Shown piece after piece: positions 26,450 through 34,056 of a DNA stretch of 64,000 nt. Below the pieces are notes generated by a model. That model did not search any database, was not told the DNA's origin, and saw only the letters and a program-made list of their open reading frames with translations. The stretch spans positions 198,938 to 262,937 of the forward strand of contig NZ_LIUT01000001.1 of NCBI RefSeq assembly GCF_001277345.1, given 5' to 3'. Every line of letters begins with the position of its first letter. The stretch's first letter is position 1. The translations under genes and the position numbers were made by a program. The stretch comes from Paenibacillus solani. Lineage in GTDB: Bacteria; Bacillota; Bacilli; Paenibacillales; Paenibacillaceae.

Positions 26450-26548
26450 TTGAAACATAATCTCTCCAGCAAGATAAATGAACTCCAAGGCTATCTGGTT
26501 CCCCAGTGGCTAAAGGCCTGGTTAAACAAACAGGATAGACATTATTAA
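26450..26548 (+). CDS. Leaderless amphipathic microprotein, 32 residues
   Basis: The TTG at 26450 lies 6 bases after GGAGGTGA that overlaps the aminotransferase stop. A nearer ATG at 26446 opens a frame of only four codons. The product (LSSKINELQGYLVPQWLKAW, then LNKQ) is an amphipathic helix with a tryptophan-rich turn. It has no leader like the precursors. First of six small non-precursor ORFs interleaved with the precursor genes. Confidence 0.55.
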   Translation: MKHNLSSKINELQGYLVPQWLKAWLNKQDRHY

Positions 26549-26584
26549 TCAGATTTACAAATTTCCTGTAAGGAGGTGAGCAGC

Positions 26585-26647
26585 ATGGTGAAACTTCTTC
26601 CAATTATGTTCCCTATTCTTCCAATCATCCCGATTATCTTCCTGTAA
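26585..26647 (+). CDS. Pro-Ile-rich hydrophobic microprotein, 20 residues
   Basis: ATG after AAGGAGGTGA with a 6-base spacer. After MVKLL the sequence is an alternation of proline every three or four residues with Ile, Leu and Phe (PIMFPILPIIPIIFL). No charge beyond one lysine, no leader, no Cys/Ser/Thr. Its very strong ribosome binding site supports real translation. Function unknown. Confidence 0.6.
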   Translation: MVKLLPIMFPILPIIPIIFL

Positions 26648-26688
26648 TAAAACATATATAAAAATTGGCTGTAAGGAGGTGAGAAAAC

Positions 26689-26745
26689 ATGTTCATAATT
26701 CCTATTCTCCCATTTATTCCACTTATTCCAATTATCTTCTCATAG
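26689..26745 (+). CDS. Pro-Ile-rich hydrophobic microprotein, 18 residues
   Basis: ATG 7 bases after AAGGAGGTGA. Product MFIIPILPFIPLIPIIFS, with prolines at positions 5, 8, 11 and 14, a strict three-residue spacing. Uncharged. Same family as 26585, 27008, 27341 and 27671. Confidence 0.6.
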   Translation: MFIIPILPFIPLIPIIFS

Positions 26746-26824
26746 TAATAAACCATTACTTATACATCCAGTAGCACCCTATAAATCGGTTAGTAAAAAG
26801 TCTCTGCAAAGGAGGTGAACTGAC

Positions 26825-26941
26825 ATGCAAAAGAAACTGTCCTTGCAATTCGAAGAAATGGAAGCTGTGGCGGCCCCGGGTTGGCTGGAAGTCGCAATTA
26901 TTGCAGGAGCCGCCTTCGGAACTGCTGTAGCGCTGACATAA
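26825..26941 (+). CDS. Daptide-like precursor peptide 1
   Basis: 38 residues, ATG after AAAGGAGGTGA. Leader MQKKLSLQFEEMEAVAAP followed by a hydrophobic glycine/alanine-rich core beginning GWLEVAIIAG and ending VALT. Leader motif QFEEME and the C-terminal Leu-Thr are shared by all six precursors. In daptides the C-terminal threonine is oxidatively decarboxylated, aminated and dimethylated; the enzymes for this surround the array. No cysteine, and only T33 and T38 in the core. Confidence 0.8.
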   Translation: MQKKLSLQFEEMEAVAAPGWLEVAIIAGAAFGTAVALT

Positions 26942-27007
26942 TTCTCAGACAACTGAGGTGATCGATATAAATACATTTCTAAATTCTTTATCTGGGAGGT
27001 GAGTGTA

Positions 27008-27097
27008 ATGCTGCGGATATTCCCAATCATTGGTCCTATACTTCCGTTGTTGCCGGTGTTTCCACCGATTATTGATCCGATTATTAAACTGTTCTAA
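27008..27097 (+). CDS. Pro-Ile-rich microprotein, 29 residues
   Basis: ATG after GGGAGGTGAGTGTA. Product begins MLRIFPIIGPILPLLPVF and ends PPIIDPIIKLF. It is a diverged copy of the pair at 27341 and 27671, sharing the PIIGPxxPLLPVxPP core and the DPIxKLF end. It lies between precursors 1 and 2. Confidence 0.6.
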   Translation: MLRIFPIIGPILPLLPVFPPIIDPIIKLF

Positions 27098-27158
27098 TTC
27101 CAATTTTCAATAACTACAACTGCAATCAATACAAGTTAATGCAAAGGAGGTGAGCTAA

Positions 27159-27275
27159 ATGCAAAAGAATCTGTCCTTGCAATTCGAAGAAATGGAAGCC
27201 GTAGCAGCTCCAAGCTGGTATGAAGTAGCGATCGGCGTAGCTGTAGGCGTAGGTATCGGCGTAGCGCTGACATAA
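27159..27275 (+). CDS. Daptide-like precursor peptide 2
   Basis: 38 residues. Leader MQKNLSLQFEEMEAVAAP, then SWYEVAIGVAVGVGIGVALT. The predicted product is identical in the genes at 27489 and 27820, which differ only at silent sites, so selection keeps the peptide sequence. The core is a Gly-Val repeat capable of a transmembrane helix. The C-terminal threonine is the expected modification site. Confidence 0.82.
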   Translation: MQKNLSLQFEEMEAVAAPSWYEVAIGVAVGVGIGVALT

Positions 27276-27340
27276 TACTCAGACAACTGAGGTGATCTAT
27301 ACAAGTACATTCCAAATTTTCTGTCTGGGAGGTGAGTGAA

Positions 27341-27439
27341 ATGATGGGTATATGGCCAATCATCATCGGTCCAGTAATACCGTTATTGCCGGTGATCCCA
27401 CCGATTACGATTATTGATCCGATTACTAAACTGTTCTAA
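27341..27439 (+). CDS. Pro-Ile-rich microprotein, 32 residues
   Basis: ATG after GGGAGGTGAGTGAA. Begins MMGIWPIIIGPVIPLLPVIP and ends PITIIDPITKLF. Nearly identical to the product at 27671 (one change, Thr to Met). Paired with precursor 2 in a repeated unit. No leader, one Asp and one Lys near the end. Function unknown; helper, immunity or an active leaderless peptide are all possible. Confidence 0.62.
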   Translation: MMGIWPIIIGPVIPLLPVIPPITIIDPITKLF

Positions 27440-27488
27440 TTCCAATAACTTCAACTGCAATAATGTTGATGCAAAGGAGGTGAGCTAA

Positions 27489-27605
27489 ATGCAAAAGAAT
27501 CTGTCCTTGCAATTCGAAGAAATGGAAGCAGTCGCAGCTCCGAGCTGGTATGAAGTAGCGATTGGTGTAGCTGTAGGCGTTGGAATCGGCGTAGCACTGA
27601 CATAA
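27489..27605 (+). CDS. Daptide-like precursor peptide 3
   Basis: Encodes the same 38-residue precursor as 27159 and 27820, with different codons at several places (for example GCA GTC for Ala-Val in the leader). ATG after AAAGGAGGTGAGCTAA. Confidence 0.82.
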   Translation: MQKNLSLQFEEMEAVAAPSWYEVAIGVAVGVGIGVALT

Positions 27606-27670
27606 TACTCAGACAACTGAGGTGATCTATATAAATACATTCCAAATTCTCTGTCTGGGAGGTGAGTGAA

Positions 27671-27769
27671 ATGATGGGTATATGGCCAATCATCATCGGT
27701 CCAGTAATACCGTTATTGCCGGTGATCCCACCGATTATGATTATTGATCCGATTACTAAACTGTTCTAA
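27671..27769 (+). CDS. Pro-Ile-rich microprotein, 32 residues, second copy
   Basis: Second copy of the product at 27341 with Met in place of Thr near position 23. Same ribosome binding site GGGAGGTGAGTGAA. Lies between precursors 3 and 4. Confidence 0.62.
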   Translation: MMGIWPIIIGPVIPLLPVIPPIMIIDPITKLF

Positions 27770-27819
27770 TTACAATTTTCAATATTGCAATACAAGTTGA
27801 TGCAAAGGAGGTGAGCTAA

Positions 27820-27936
27820 ATGCAAAAGAATCTGTCCTTGCAATTCGAAGAAATGGAAGCCGTAGCAGCTCCGAGCTGGTATGAAGTAGCGATCGGCGTA
27901 GCTGTAGGCGTGGGAATCGGCGTAGCTTTGACATAA
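27820..27936 (+). CDS. Daptide-like precursor peptide 4
   Basis: Third gene for the same 38-residue precursor (ends GIGVALT, with codons GTA GCT TTG ACA). It closes the tandem array; no Pro-Ile partner follows, and the next precursors are diverged. Confidence 0.82.
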   Translation: MQKNLSLQFEEMEAVAAPSWYEVAIGVAVGVGIGVALT

Positions 27937-28009
27937 TCCAATAAGTACACATATCACGATTCATTTTATAAAATTTTATCAAAAAACTAATTAAATGGAG
28001 GAATTTACA

Positions 28010-28144
28010 ATGACAAATCAAGCACTGGCTCTGCAATTCGAGGAAATGGAATCCGTAATAGCACCTGGAGATGGAGCATATCTGGCTGGCGTAGCTGTAG
28101 GCGTTGGTATCATTGCAGGAGCGGCGATCGTCGTCCTGACCTAG
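28010..28144 (+). CDS. Daptide-like precursor peptide 5
   Basis: 44 residues, ATG after ATGGAGGAATTTACA. Leader MTNQALALQFEEMESVIAPG, core beginning DGAYLAGVAVGVGIIAGA and ending IVVLT. The core has no Ser, Cys or Thr except the last threonine, so only that residue is open to threonine-directed chemistry. Confidence 0.8.
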   Translation: MTNQALALQFEEMESVIAPGDGAYLAGVAVGVGIIAGAAIVVLT

Positions 28145-28225
28145 GCTTAACATTAAGAAATGGAACTTATTAATTTATCTGCAATGAATCCAAAACCAAA
28201 TCTAATTTATAAGGAGAAGATGAAT

Positions 28226-28363
28226 ATGAATAATACGCTGAATTTGCAAATGGAGCTGTTGGAGGACGTTTCTGCACCAGGTAACGCAAGAGACTTTGTT
28301 GAAGGTGTGGCTGCAGGTGTGGTCATCGCTGGTGGAGTCGTTGCAGTAATCGCATTGACTTAA
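28226..28363 (+). CDS. Daptide-like precursor peptide 6
   Basis: 45 residues from the ATG at 28226, 9 bases after AAGGAG. A longer frame from 28160 adds 22 residues but has no ribosome binding site, and 28220 is too close. Leader MNNTLNLQMELLEDVSAPG, core NARDFVEGVAAGVVIAGG ending VIALT. The leader is diverged (QMELLED for QFEEMEA) but keeps the spacing and the Ala-Pro at its end. Confidence 0.78.
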   Translation: MNNTLNLQMELLEDVSAPGNARDFVEGVAAGVVIAGGVVAVIALT

Positions 28364-28383
28364 TACCCGAATTTGTTTGAAGG

Positions 28384-28421
28384 CTCCTCTCTCGTCAGGT
28401 GGATAGCCGGCGGGAGAGGAG
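28384..28421 (+). terminator. Hairpin between precursors and processing genes
   Basis: CTCCTCTCTCG and CGGGAGAGGAG form an 11-bp stem (one G-T pair) around a 16-base loop, with no T-run after it. It separates the precursor array from the protease and exporter genes; it may slow or stop polymerase or shield the upstream mRNA from decay, raising precursor over enzyme levels. Confidence 0.5.
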
Positions 28422-28459
28422 AATTACATAACTCTAATGAAAGTATGAGGTGAAATCTG

Positions 28460-29617
28460 ATGGAACTGGCAAGTCATTTGGAAGTTCATGAGACCGATAA
28501 TGGCCAATACTTGGTTCAACATATAGCCAGTCATAAATATGTGAAGTTAGGTGTGAGGGAGCTTGAATTCCTTCGCCTGCTAACACAGGAAGCGGATTTG
28601 AAATCTGCGGAAAGTCAGTATACAGGTAGTCTGACGGATGAAGAGAGATCGTTTTTGTACGACAAGTTCAAGGAATGGGGCTTTCTTGATAGCACTCCGG
28701 CCGAGGCCAACGGTGATTCACAGAAAAAGTGGAAGCTTAACTGGAAAATCGATGATATCACAGCCATTAAGTTTTTGTCAGTCAATCCGGATTCGTGGTT
28801 AACGTCAATGATGCCTGTAATTCGTGCCTTATTGCATCCGGTCGCAATTGTTCTTTATACCCTCCTCATATTGACGGCAGGAACTTTGCTTGTCCGCGAT
28901 GAAACCATTATAAACGGTATTTCGTTTGATCAGTTTGGATTCGGAAGCTACGTCATGATCTATATTATGCTGCTGCTAACAACGGTTGTACACGAGTTTG
29001 CTCACGGAATGGCATGCAAATATTATGGAGGGCGTGTCAAGCAGATGGGAGTGATGCTGTTCTACTTAAGTCCGGCGATGTATTGCGATGTGAGTGATAC
29101 CTACAAGTTTAAGAAGAAGAGGCATAAGCTGTCCGTATTGTTCGCAGGGATCTTCAGTCAGTGGATCATGACCTCGATCGCATTTGTGCTCTATTACACA
29201 CTCGCCAGCTATCAAATGCCAATTCCGGTGCTCTTCTTGTATGGGATTGCAAATCTGGGGCTGAGCATGATCAATATGCTACCGCTGGTGAAGCTAGACG
29301 GATATTGGATGCTGAGTCATGGACTTGGGATCACCAATCTCCGCACCAAAGCATTTCAGGCTTTCTTCAAACTTCTCACACCATGGCGAAAAAGCAATCG
29401 AGGAGCGCAAAGCTTGAAGGAAAGAAGTATTTTGCTGGTCTACGGCTGCGCGGCTGCGCTGTTCACCCCTTGTTTCTGGGGATGGGGGCTATACAGTATT
29501 CAGCAGCGGATGTATTCCTTTCTGGGCGCCACTAGCTTTATCATCACGGCAGGCATTGCCTGCGTACTGCTCTATCATGGAGCCAAATTTATGATCAAAA
29601 TGAACAAGGCGGTGTAA
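28460..29617 (+). CDS. M50-type intramembrane metalloprotease
   Basis: 385 residues. The first 80 residues look like a PqqD-like leader-binding domain. Membrane helices follow from about 120. The zinc motif H178-E-F-A-H182 lies in a helix, and the third ligand is in PLVKLDGYWML (D280). This is the site-2-protease fold used by RiPP systems to remove leaders at the membrane; daptide clusters carry such a protease. It probably cuts after the Ala-Pro that ends each leader, before or during export. Followed 3 bases later by the exporter ATPase. Confidence 0.85.
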   Translation: MELASHLEVHETDNGQYLVQHIASHKYVKLGVRELEFLRLLTQEADLKSAESQYTGSLTDEERSFLYDKFKEWGFLDSTPAEANGDSQKKWKLNWKIDDITAIKFLSVNPDSWLTSMMPVIRALLHPVAIVLYTLLILTAGTLLVRDETIINGISFDQFGFGSYVMIYIMLLLTTVVHEFAHGMACKYYGGRVKQMGVMLFYLSPAMYCDVSDTYKFKKKRHKLSVLFAGIFSQWIMTSIAFVLYYTLASYQMPIPVLFLYGIANLGLSMINMLPLVKLDGYWMLSHGLGITNLRTKAFQAFFKLLTPWRKSNRGAQSLKERSILLVYGCAAALFTPCFWGWGLYSIQQRMYSFLGATSFIITAGIACVLLYHGAKFMIKMNKAV

Positions 29618-29620
29618 ATT

Positions 29621-30520
29621 ATGACACTCGAAGTGAAAAATTTAGTGAAAAATTATGGAGAAACAACGGTACTGCACGGAATATCGCTGACAGCTAATTC
29701 AGGTAAGGCCTTTGGGCTGCTGGGCGGCAACGGTGCGGGAAAGACAACGACCATCCGGTCTATACTCGGCCTGGTTGATTATGATGCAGGAGATGTGCAT
29801 TGGAACGGGATTCCGATTCTGGCGAACCGCCCGAGTATCGGCTATCTACCGGAAGAACGGGGCCTGTATCCAAAAGAGAAGGTGAGTGAGCAGCTGGTCT
29901 ATTTCGCAAGATTAGAAGGGATGGACCGGGTGAGTGCAATCAAGGCCATGCGAGATTGGCTGAAGCGTCTCGGGATTGAAGAGCATGAGCATAAACGGGT
30001 AGAGCAACTGTCCAAAGGAAATCAGCAGAAGGTTCAGATCATTTCCTCGTTGATTCACGATCCGGAGCTGGTCATCCTGGATGAACCATTCAGCGGCCTC
30101 GATCCGGTCAACTCGGAGATGCTGGCTTCTGTAGTGAAGGAACAGCTGAGCAAAGGGAAAACGATGATATTCTCCAGTCATCAGATGGGTCATGTTGAAC
30201 AATTCTGTGAGGAGATCTGTATTTTGAAAAAAGGCAGAATGATGGTATCCGGCAATTTGATGGATATTAAGAAATCTTACGGACGACGGAATCTGGTGCT
30301 GCGAAGTGAGAACGATCTGAATCCGCATTTGGCAGCCTTTGGTTTCAATCAAGGCGAGAGCCAGAACGCTCATGAATGGCAGCTTACTCTTGAACATGAG
30401 GAGCAAGGCAATGAACTGCTGCAGCGCTTAGCAAGTCAGGGTATAGATCTGTTGAAATTTGAGATCAAGGAACCGACGCTGCATGAAATATTTATCGAAA
30501 AAGTGGGGGATGTATCATGA
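29621..30520 (+). CDS. ABC exporter ATP-binding protein
   Basis: 299 residues. Walker A GGNGAGKTT (35-43), signature LSKGNQQKVQ, Walker B LVILDEPFSGLDP and the switch histidine in SSHQMGHVE. The type is CcmA/NatA-like, working with the permease encoded next (4-base overlap). Likely exports the mature peptide and may give self-protection. Confidence 0.88.
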   Translation: MTLEVKNLVKNYGETTVLHGISLTANSGKAFGLLGGNGAGKTTTIRSILGLVDYDAGDVHWNGIPILANRPSIGYLPEERGLYPKEKVSEQLVYFARLEGMDRVSAIKAMRDWLKRLGIEEHEHKRVEQLSKGNQQKVQIISSLIHDPELVILDEPFSGLDPVNSEMLASVVKEQLSKGKTMIFSSHQMGHVEQFCEEICILKKGRMMVSGNLMDIKKSYGRRNLVLRSENDLNPHLAAFGFNQGESQNAHEWQLTLEHEEQGNELLQRLASQGIDLLKFEIKEPTLHEIFIEKVGDVS

Positions 30521-31755
30521 GACAATTCGGATTAGTATTTGGCTATTCATTCATGGAACGGGTCCGTTCCAAAGCGTTCAAGATCATGACAGTGATTATG
30601 ATTCTGATCATGGCAGCCTTGGTCTTCCTTCCCAAATTTATTGGAGGAATACAGCATATGAGCGAAGGAGATATCGCGGTTCTGGATACCACGGGAATTG
30701 TCACGGATACCGAAGGATTTAAGCAGCAAGTGTCCGACTCTTATAATTGGCGGCTCATCCAGGAGGCCGACCTGGCCAAGGAGAAGGCGGAATTGGAGAA
30801 AGAGGGCAATGTGCTTGGGATTGTGACCATTCGTGAACAAGGCAATCAGCCTGTATTAAACCTGACTGTTAATAAAATGGATGATGCTTCAGGCTACCTG
30901 ACAGAGCTCAACAGATATGTTCAAAACTTATATACATTTTCAGAGATGAATAAGCTGGAGCTTGAGCCATTGGCTAAAGAAAGACTGACGGCCTCCGTTC
31001 AGGTGGAGGTTGAAGAACTGAAGGTTGGAAGCAAGTCGATGATGACCATGTACTTCCCCGTTTACTTGATTATGTTTCTCCTCTACTTCTTGATCTACTT
31101 CTTCGGTGCTAATGTAGCAACTTCGATATCGATCGAGAAAGGATCCCGAGTGAAAGAAATTCTAATCACCAAAGTAAGTCCTATCCAACTACTCTATGGA
31201 AAGATCCTTGGGGTTGGGCTCGCAGGACTGCTGCAGTTCTCCATCATTATCGCCTCAGCTTCTCTGATGCTTATGTTTTCTGGTTCCGGTTCCAAATTGG
31301 AGTTCATTGGCTTCCAGATCGATTTCTCGGTCTTTGATGGAAAAACAGTAGCCATGCTCGTTGTCTTCTTCATGTTAGGTTACTTCTTCTACGCGTCTTT
31401 GTTTGCGGCCGCAGGGTCTCTTGTCAGCCGCAGTGAAGAGCTCAACCAGGTGATCATGCCGATTTCTTTACTGCTGATGCTGGGTCTGTTCTACGCATTC
31501 TTCAATCTGGCAGATGCGGACAGCACAGCAGCGCTTATCGGTTCTTACATTCCATTCATAACTCCATTCATGATGTTTATCCGGATCGGGATGTCAGACC
31601 CGACATGGATTGAAATTTTGCTCCCGACACTGGTGCTGTTTCTGTGCACGCTCGGAGCCTGCTGGTTGTCTGCCAAGGTATATCAAGTCGGAGTTTTGCT
31701 CTATGGACAAAAGCCGACGCCGAAGCTTATTTACAAAGCAATGAGGTCCTTATAA
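30517..31755 (+). CDS. ABC exporter permease (NatB-like)
   Basis: 412 residues. One helix at the N-terminus, a large outer loop (about 45-175) and five or six helices in the C-terminal half, with SIEKGSRVKEILITKVSPIQ as the coupling segment. The arrangement is that of ABC-2 type permeases of the NatB class. ATG overlaps the ATPase stop by 4 bases. Confidence 0.85.
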   Translation: MRQFGLVFGYSFMERVRSKAFKIMTVIMILIMAALVFLPKFIGGIQHMSEGDIAVLDTTGIVTDTEGFKQQVSDSYNWRLIQEADLAKEKAELEKEGNVLGIVTIREQGNQPVLNLTVNKMDDASGYLTELNRYVQNLYTFSEMNKLELEPLAKERLTASVQVEVEELKVGSKSMMTMYFPVYLIMFLLYFLIYFFGANVATSISIEKGSRVKEILITKVSPIQLLYGKILGVGLAGLLQFSIIIASASLMLMFSGSGSKLEFIGFQIDFSVFDGKTVAMLVVFFMLGYFFYASLFAAAGSLVSRSEELNQVIMPISLLLMLGLFYAFFNLADADSTAALIGSYIPFITPFMMFIRIGMSDPTWIEILLPTLVLFLCTLGACWLSAKVYQVGVLLYGQKPTPKLIYKAMRSL

Positions 31756-31771
31756 CGAAAGGAGGAGGATC

Positions 31772-32614
31772 ATGATGGCGATTGATGTGAGAGTACTGGA
31801 ACAACCCGATTTGACATCAAAGATTCGAGATGAATTGGTTCTGGATCAAGAGGCACATAAACTGGTCGGTCAATGGGCGCTCGTAACGGGCGCCGGACGC
31901 GGCATCGGAGCTGAAATTGCCGAGCAGTTTGCGAGGAAGGGCGCCTCTCTGGTGCTGACAGAGCTCCCTGAGCTGATGGAGCAGGCAGAGGATGTAGCCG
32001 GTAGGATTCGTGATCGGTATGGAGTCGGTACCTATTGTGAAGAGCTGGATCTTCGGAATAATGAAGGCGTCGAGCGATGCATTCGCTCCATTGAAGAGCA
32101 GGGCGTTGACCTGCGCTATCTAATCAACAATGCAGGCGTAAATCTGCTGCAGCCGGCACTTAATTTAACACGGGAAGAATGGGACTTCGTGGTGGACATT
32201 AATCTGAAGGGAACCTTCTTTCTCACTCAGGAAGTTGCCAAAATCATGGTTCGGAACAAGAAAGGTTCGATCGTGATGATTGCCTCGCAGCATGGGGTCG
32301 TTGCTAACGAGAATCGTGCACCATACTGTGCAAGCAAGGCAGGCCTGATTCATTTAACCAAATCTTTGGCCATGGAGTGGGCGAAATATGGAATCAGAGT
32401 CAACGCGGTGTCTCCGACATTTGTCGTTACGGATGCGAATCAGAGTATCATCCAGAATGCCCAATTCCAGCGGACGAACTTGCCGAAGATTCCGCTTCGC
32501 AAATTTGCGGAGCCCGAGGATGTAGCGAATGCAGTGCTATTTCTGGCCACAGATGCAGCCGGTATGATTACCGGACATAATTTGATCGTGGATGGCGGCT
32601 GGACGATTCAATAA
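31772..32614 (+). CDS. SDR-family oxidoreductase, candidate threonine oxidative decarboxylase
   Basis: 280 residues; the ATG at 31772 or 31775 follows AAAGGAGGAGG. Classic short-chain dehydrogenase: TGAGRGIG (39-46) for the dinucleotide, NNAG (119-122), catalytic S172, Y185 and K189. Daptide maturation starts with oxidation of the C-terminal threonine hydroxyl to a ketone with loss of CO2. This is the only alcohol dehydrogenase in the locus and so the best candidate for that step. I believe characterised systems use a different dehydrogenase class; the assignment is inference. Confidence 0.75.
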   Translation: MMAIDVRVLEQPDLTSKIRDELVLDQEAHKLVGQWALVTGAGRGIGAEIAEQFARKGASLVLTELPELMEQAEDVAGRIRDRYGVGTYCEELDLRNNEGVERCIRSIEEQGVDLRYLINNAGVNLLQPALNLTREEWDFVVDINLKGTFFLTQEVAKIMVRNKKGSIVMIASQHGVVANENRAPYCASKAGLIHLTKSLAMEWAKYGIRVNAVSPTFVVTDANQSIIQNAQFQRTNLPKIPLRKFAEPEDVANAVLFLATDAAGMITGHNLIVDGGWTIQ

Positions 32615-32632
32615 AAAAGGAGGCGTGAGACA

Positions 32633-33457
32633 ATGTATTTTGGAATGTTTAAGGATTTAAGAGATTTGAATATGCCGAATAGCTATGATTTTGATTTATA
32701 TGAAGGTTACTACTCCGAATTTTATGAAGCCGTTGCGGGCCGTACAGACTATGATATACCTCTTCTGCTGGAACAGGCCAGAGGCCACGCCGGGCAGGGC
32801 AGAGTTCTTGAACTCGCTTGTGGATCGGGCAGAATCCTGATGCATATGGCGAACCGGGGAATACAAGTAGTCGGGCTCGACTTGTCCGAGGATATGCTCA
32901 ATATATGCCGCAAGAAGCAGTCTCAATTACCGGCGAGATTGAGAAGCCGGATCGATGTACGGCAGGGGGATATGACCGATTTTGAACTCGGTGAGAAATT
33001 TCCGCTGATTATACTGTCTGCGACCAGCATCAGCCTGCTGCGTGAGCTGGAGGATTTCAGACGGATGCTCGGAACAGTAGAGCGGCATTTAGAAGATGGC
33101 GGGCGGTTCATTTTTGATTATGTGCTGTCCAACCAGGAACATAACTCCGCCGTGCGTGGGGGAAGGGTGAACGGGATTACGCTGAATCTTGGACCGGAGA
33201 ACAAGCAATTCGTACTTATGGGCGAGGAAGAAAATCTGGAGAAGCAAAGCGCGGTGATGAATTTTTATGCCGAAGTCATTCAGCAAGGGGAAACGAAGCG
33301 CTTCTTCGGCTCCACATTCAAGAAGTTTTTTCCGGAGGAGGACCTGCTGCGCGTGATCGGAGAATCCGCATTCCAACTTGTTGAGACTCGTACCTACAAC
33401 CTTGAGGGTGAAGGCAATGTGAAATGCCTTGTTCTTGAGAAAGGCGGTCTGCAATGA
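32633..33457 (+). CDS. SAM-dependent methyltransferase, candidate daptide N,N-dimethyltransferase
   Basis: 274 residues, class I fold. Motif I VLELACGSGR (58-67) and the acidic end of strand 2 (GLDLSEDML) bind SAM; a DMTDFELGEKF segment follows. Likely dimethylates the amine that the aminotransferase installs. Starts after AAGGAGGCG and overlaps the next gene by 4 bases, so it is part of the same transcript. Confidence 0.8.
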   Translation: MYFGMFKDLRDLNMPNSYDFDLYEGYYSEFYEAVAGRTDYDIPLLLEQARGHAGQGRVLELACGSGRILMHMANRGIQVVGLDLSEDMLNICRKKQSQLPARLRSRIDVRQGDMTDFELGEKFPLIILSATSISLLRELEDFRRMLGTVERHLEDGGRFIFDYVLSNQEHNSAVRGGRVNGITLNLGPENKQFVLMGEEENLEKQSAVMNFYAEVIQQGETKRFFGSTFKKFFPEEDLLRVIGESAFQLVETRTYNLEGEGNVKCLVLEKGGLQ

Positions 33458-34056
33458 GTAGTAGCGAGCGGAACCTTGTAACCATTGTATGTGACCCTGA
33501 GGCAGCTAACACGGCGGAAACGATAGAAGGCTTGTTGAAGGATCTGGGTGTTGTGACCGAAGTCGTTAGCCGGTTTGAGGATGTGAATCCGGACTCCGAG
33601 CTAACGCTGGTCCTCCAGGCGGAGGTCCGGGGGGAAGCTTTTAATACCTATGCTCTTGAGCAAGGAATCACCTGGCTGCCGGTTCAATTCTCGAATTCGG
33701 CCGGCAGGATCGGGCCCATCATTGTACCGAATTGCTCTGCATGCTTTGAATGTGTACAGCTGCGGACCCGCTCTCACGGGCTTCCGCTTCTGGAATCGAA
33801 GTCTACCATTTTTGATTTGTCCTGGTCTGTACTGAGCGGCATCATTGCGATTGAAGCAGTGAAATGGATTACCCGTCAGACCAACAGCTTTCCGCCGCTG
33901 TCGCTGGGTCATATCATTGAGTTTGATCCCTTCCACCTGCAGGGGGATGTGAATCCTGCGTATAAACTGCCAACTTGTCCATCATGCGGAGCGAGACAGC
34001 AAGCTCATCTGGCTGCGCAGTCATGGCAAGAGGCAGAACTGGTGCTGGAACCATGA
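33454..34056 (+). CDS. TOMM E1-like leader-binding cyclodehydratase partner
   Basis: 200 residues. It resembles the cyclodehydratase-domain (E1-like, C/F) proteins of thiazole/oxazole-modified microcins. A zinc site is suggested by C97-x2-C100 and C175-x2-C178, and FDLSWSVLSGIIAIEAVKWI is typical of the E1 fold. The family binds the leader and delivers the core to YcaO. It overlaps both neighbours by 4 bases. The length is short for a full E1 domain, with no N-terminal winged helix clearly visible. Confidence 0.75.
   Translation: MSSSERNLVTIVCDPEAANTAETIEGLLKDLGVVTEVVSRFEDVNPDSELTLVLQAEVRGEAFNTYALEQGITWLPVQFSNSAGRIGPIIVPNCSACFECVQLRTRSHGLPLLESKSTIFDLSWSVLSGIIAIEAVKWITRQTNSFPPLSLGHIIEFDPFHLQGDVNPAYKLPTCPSCGARQQAHLAAQSWQEAELVLEP

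Larger units (their letters stand above)
26811..27936 (+). repeat. Tandem repeat of precursor plus Pro-Ile microprotein units
   Basis: Four units start at 26825, 27159, 27489 and 27820, spaced 334, 330 and 331 bases. Each of the first three holds a precursor, the spacer CTCAGACAACTGAGGTGATC with its neighbours, and a Pro-Ile microprotein; the last holds a precursor only. Units 2 and 3 are nearly identical, unit 1 is diverged. Recent tandem duplication explains this. Confidence 0.8.

Noticed and set aside
26811..27936. Repeat array considered as CRISPR
   Set aside because: Units are 330 bases long and contain translated ORFs with ribosome binding sites; there are no short direct repeats with unique spacers.
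33975..34052. Upstream extension of the YcaO gene
   Set aside because: It would overlap the E1-like gene by 80 bases without a ribosome binding site; the ATGA overlap at 34053 is the natural coupled start.
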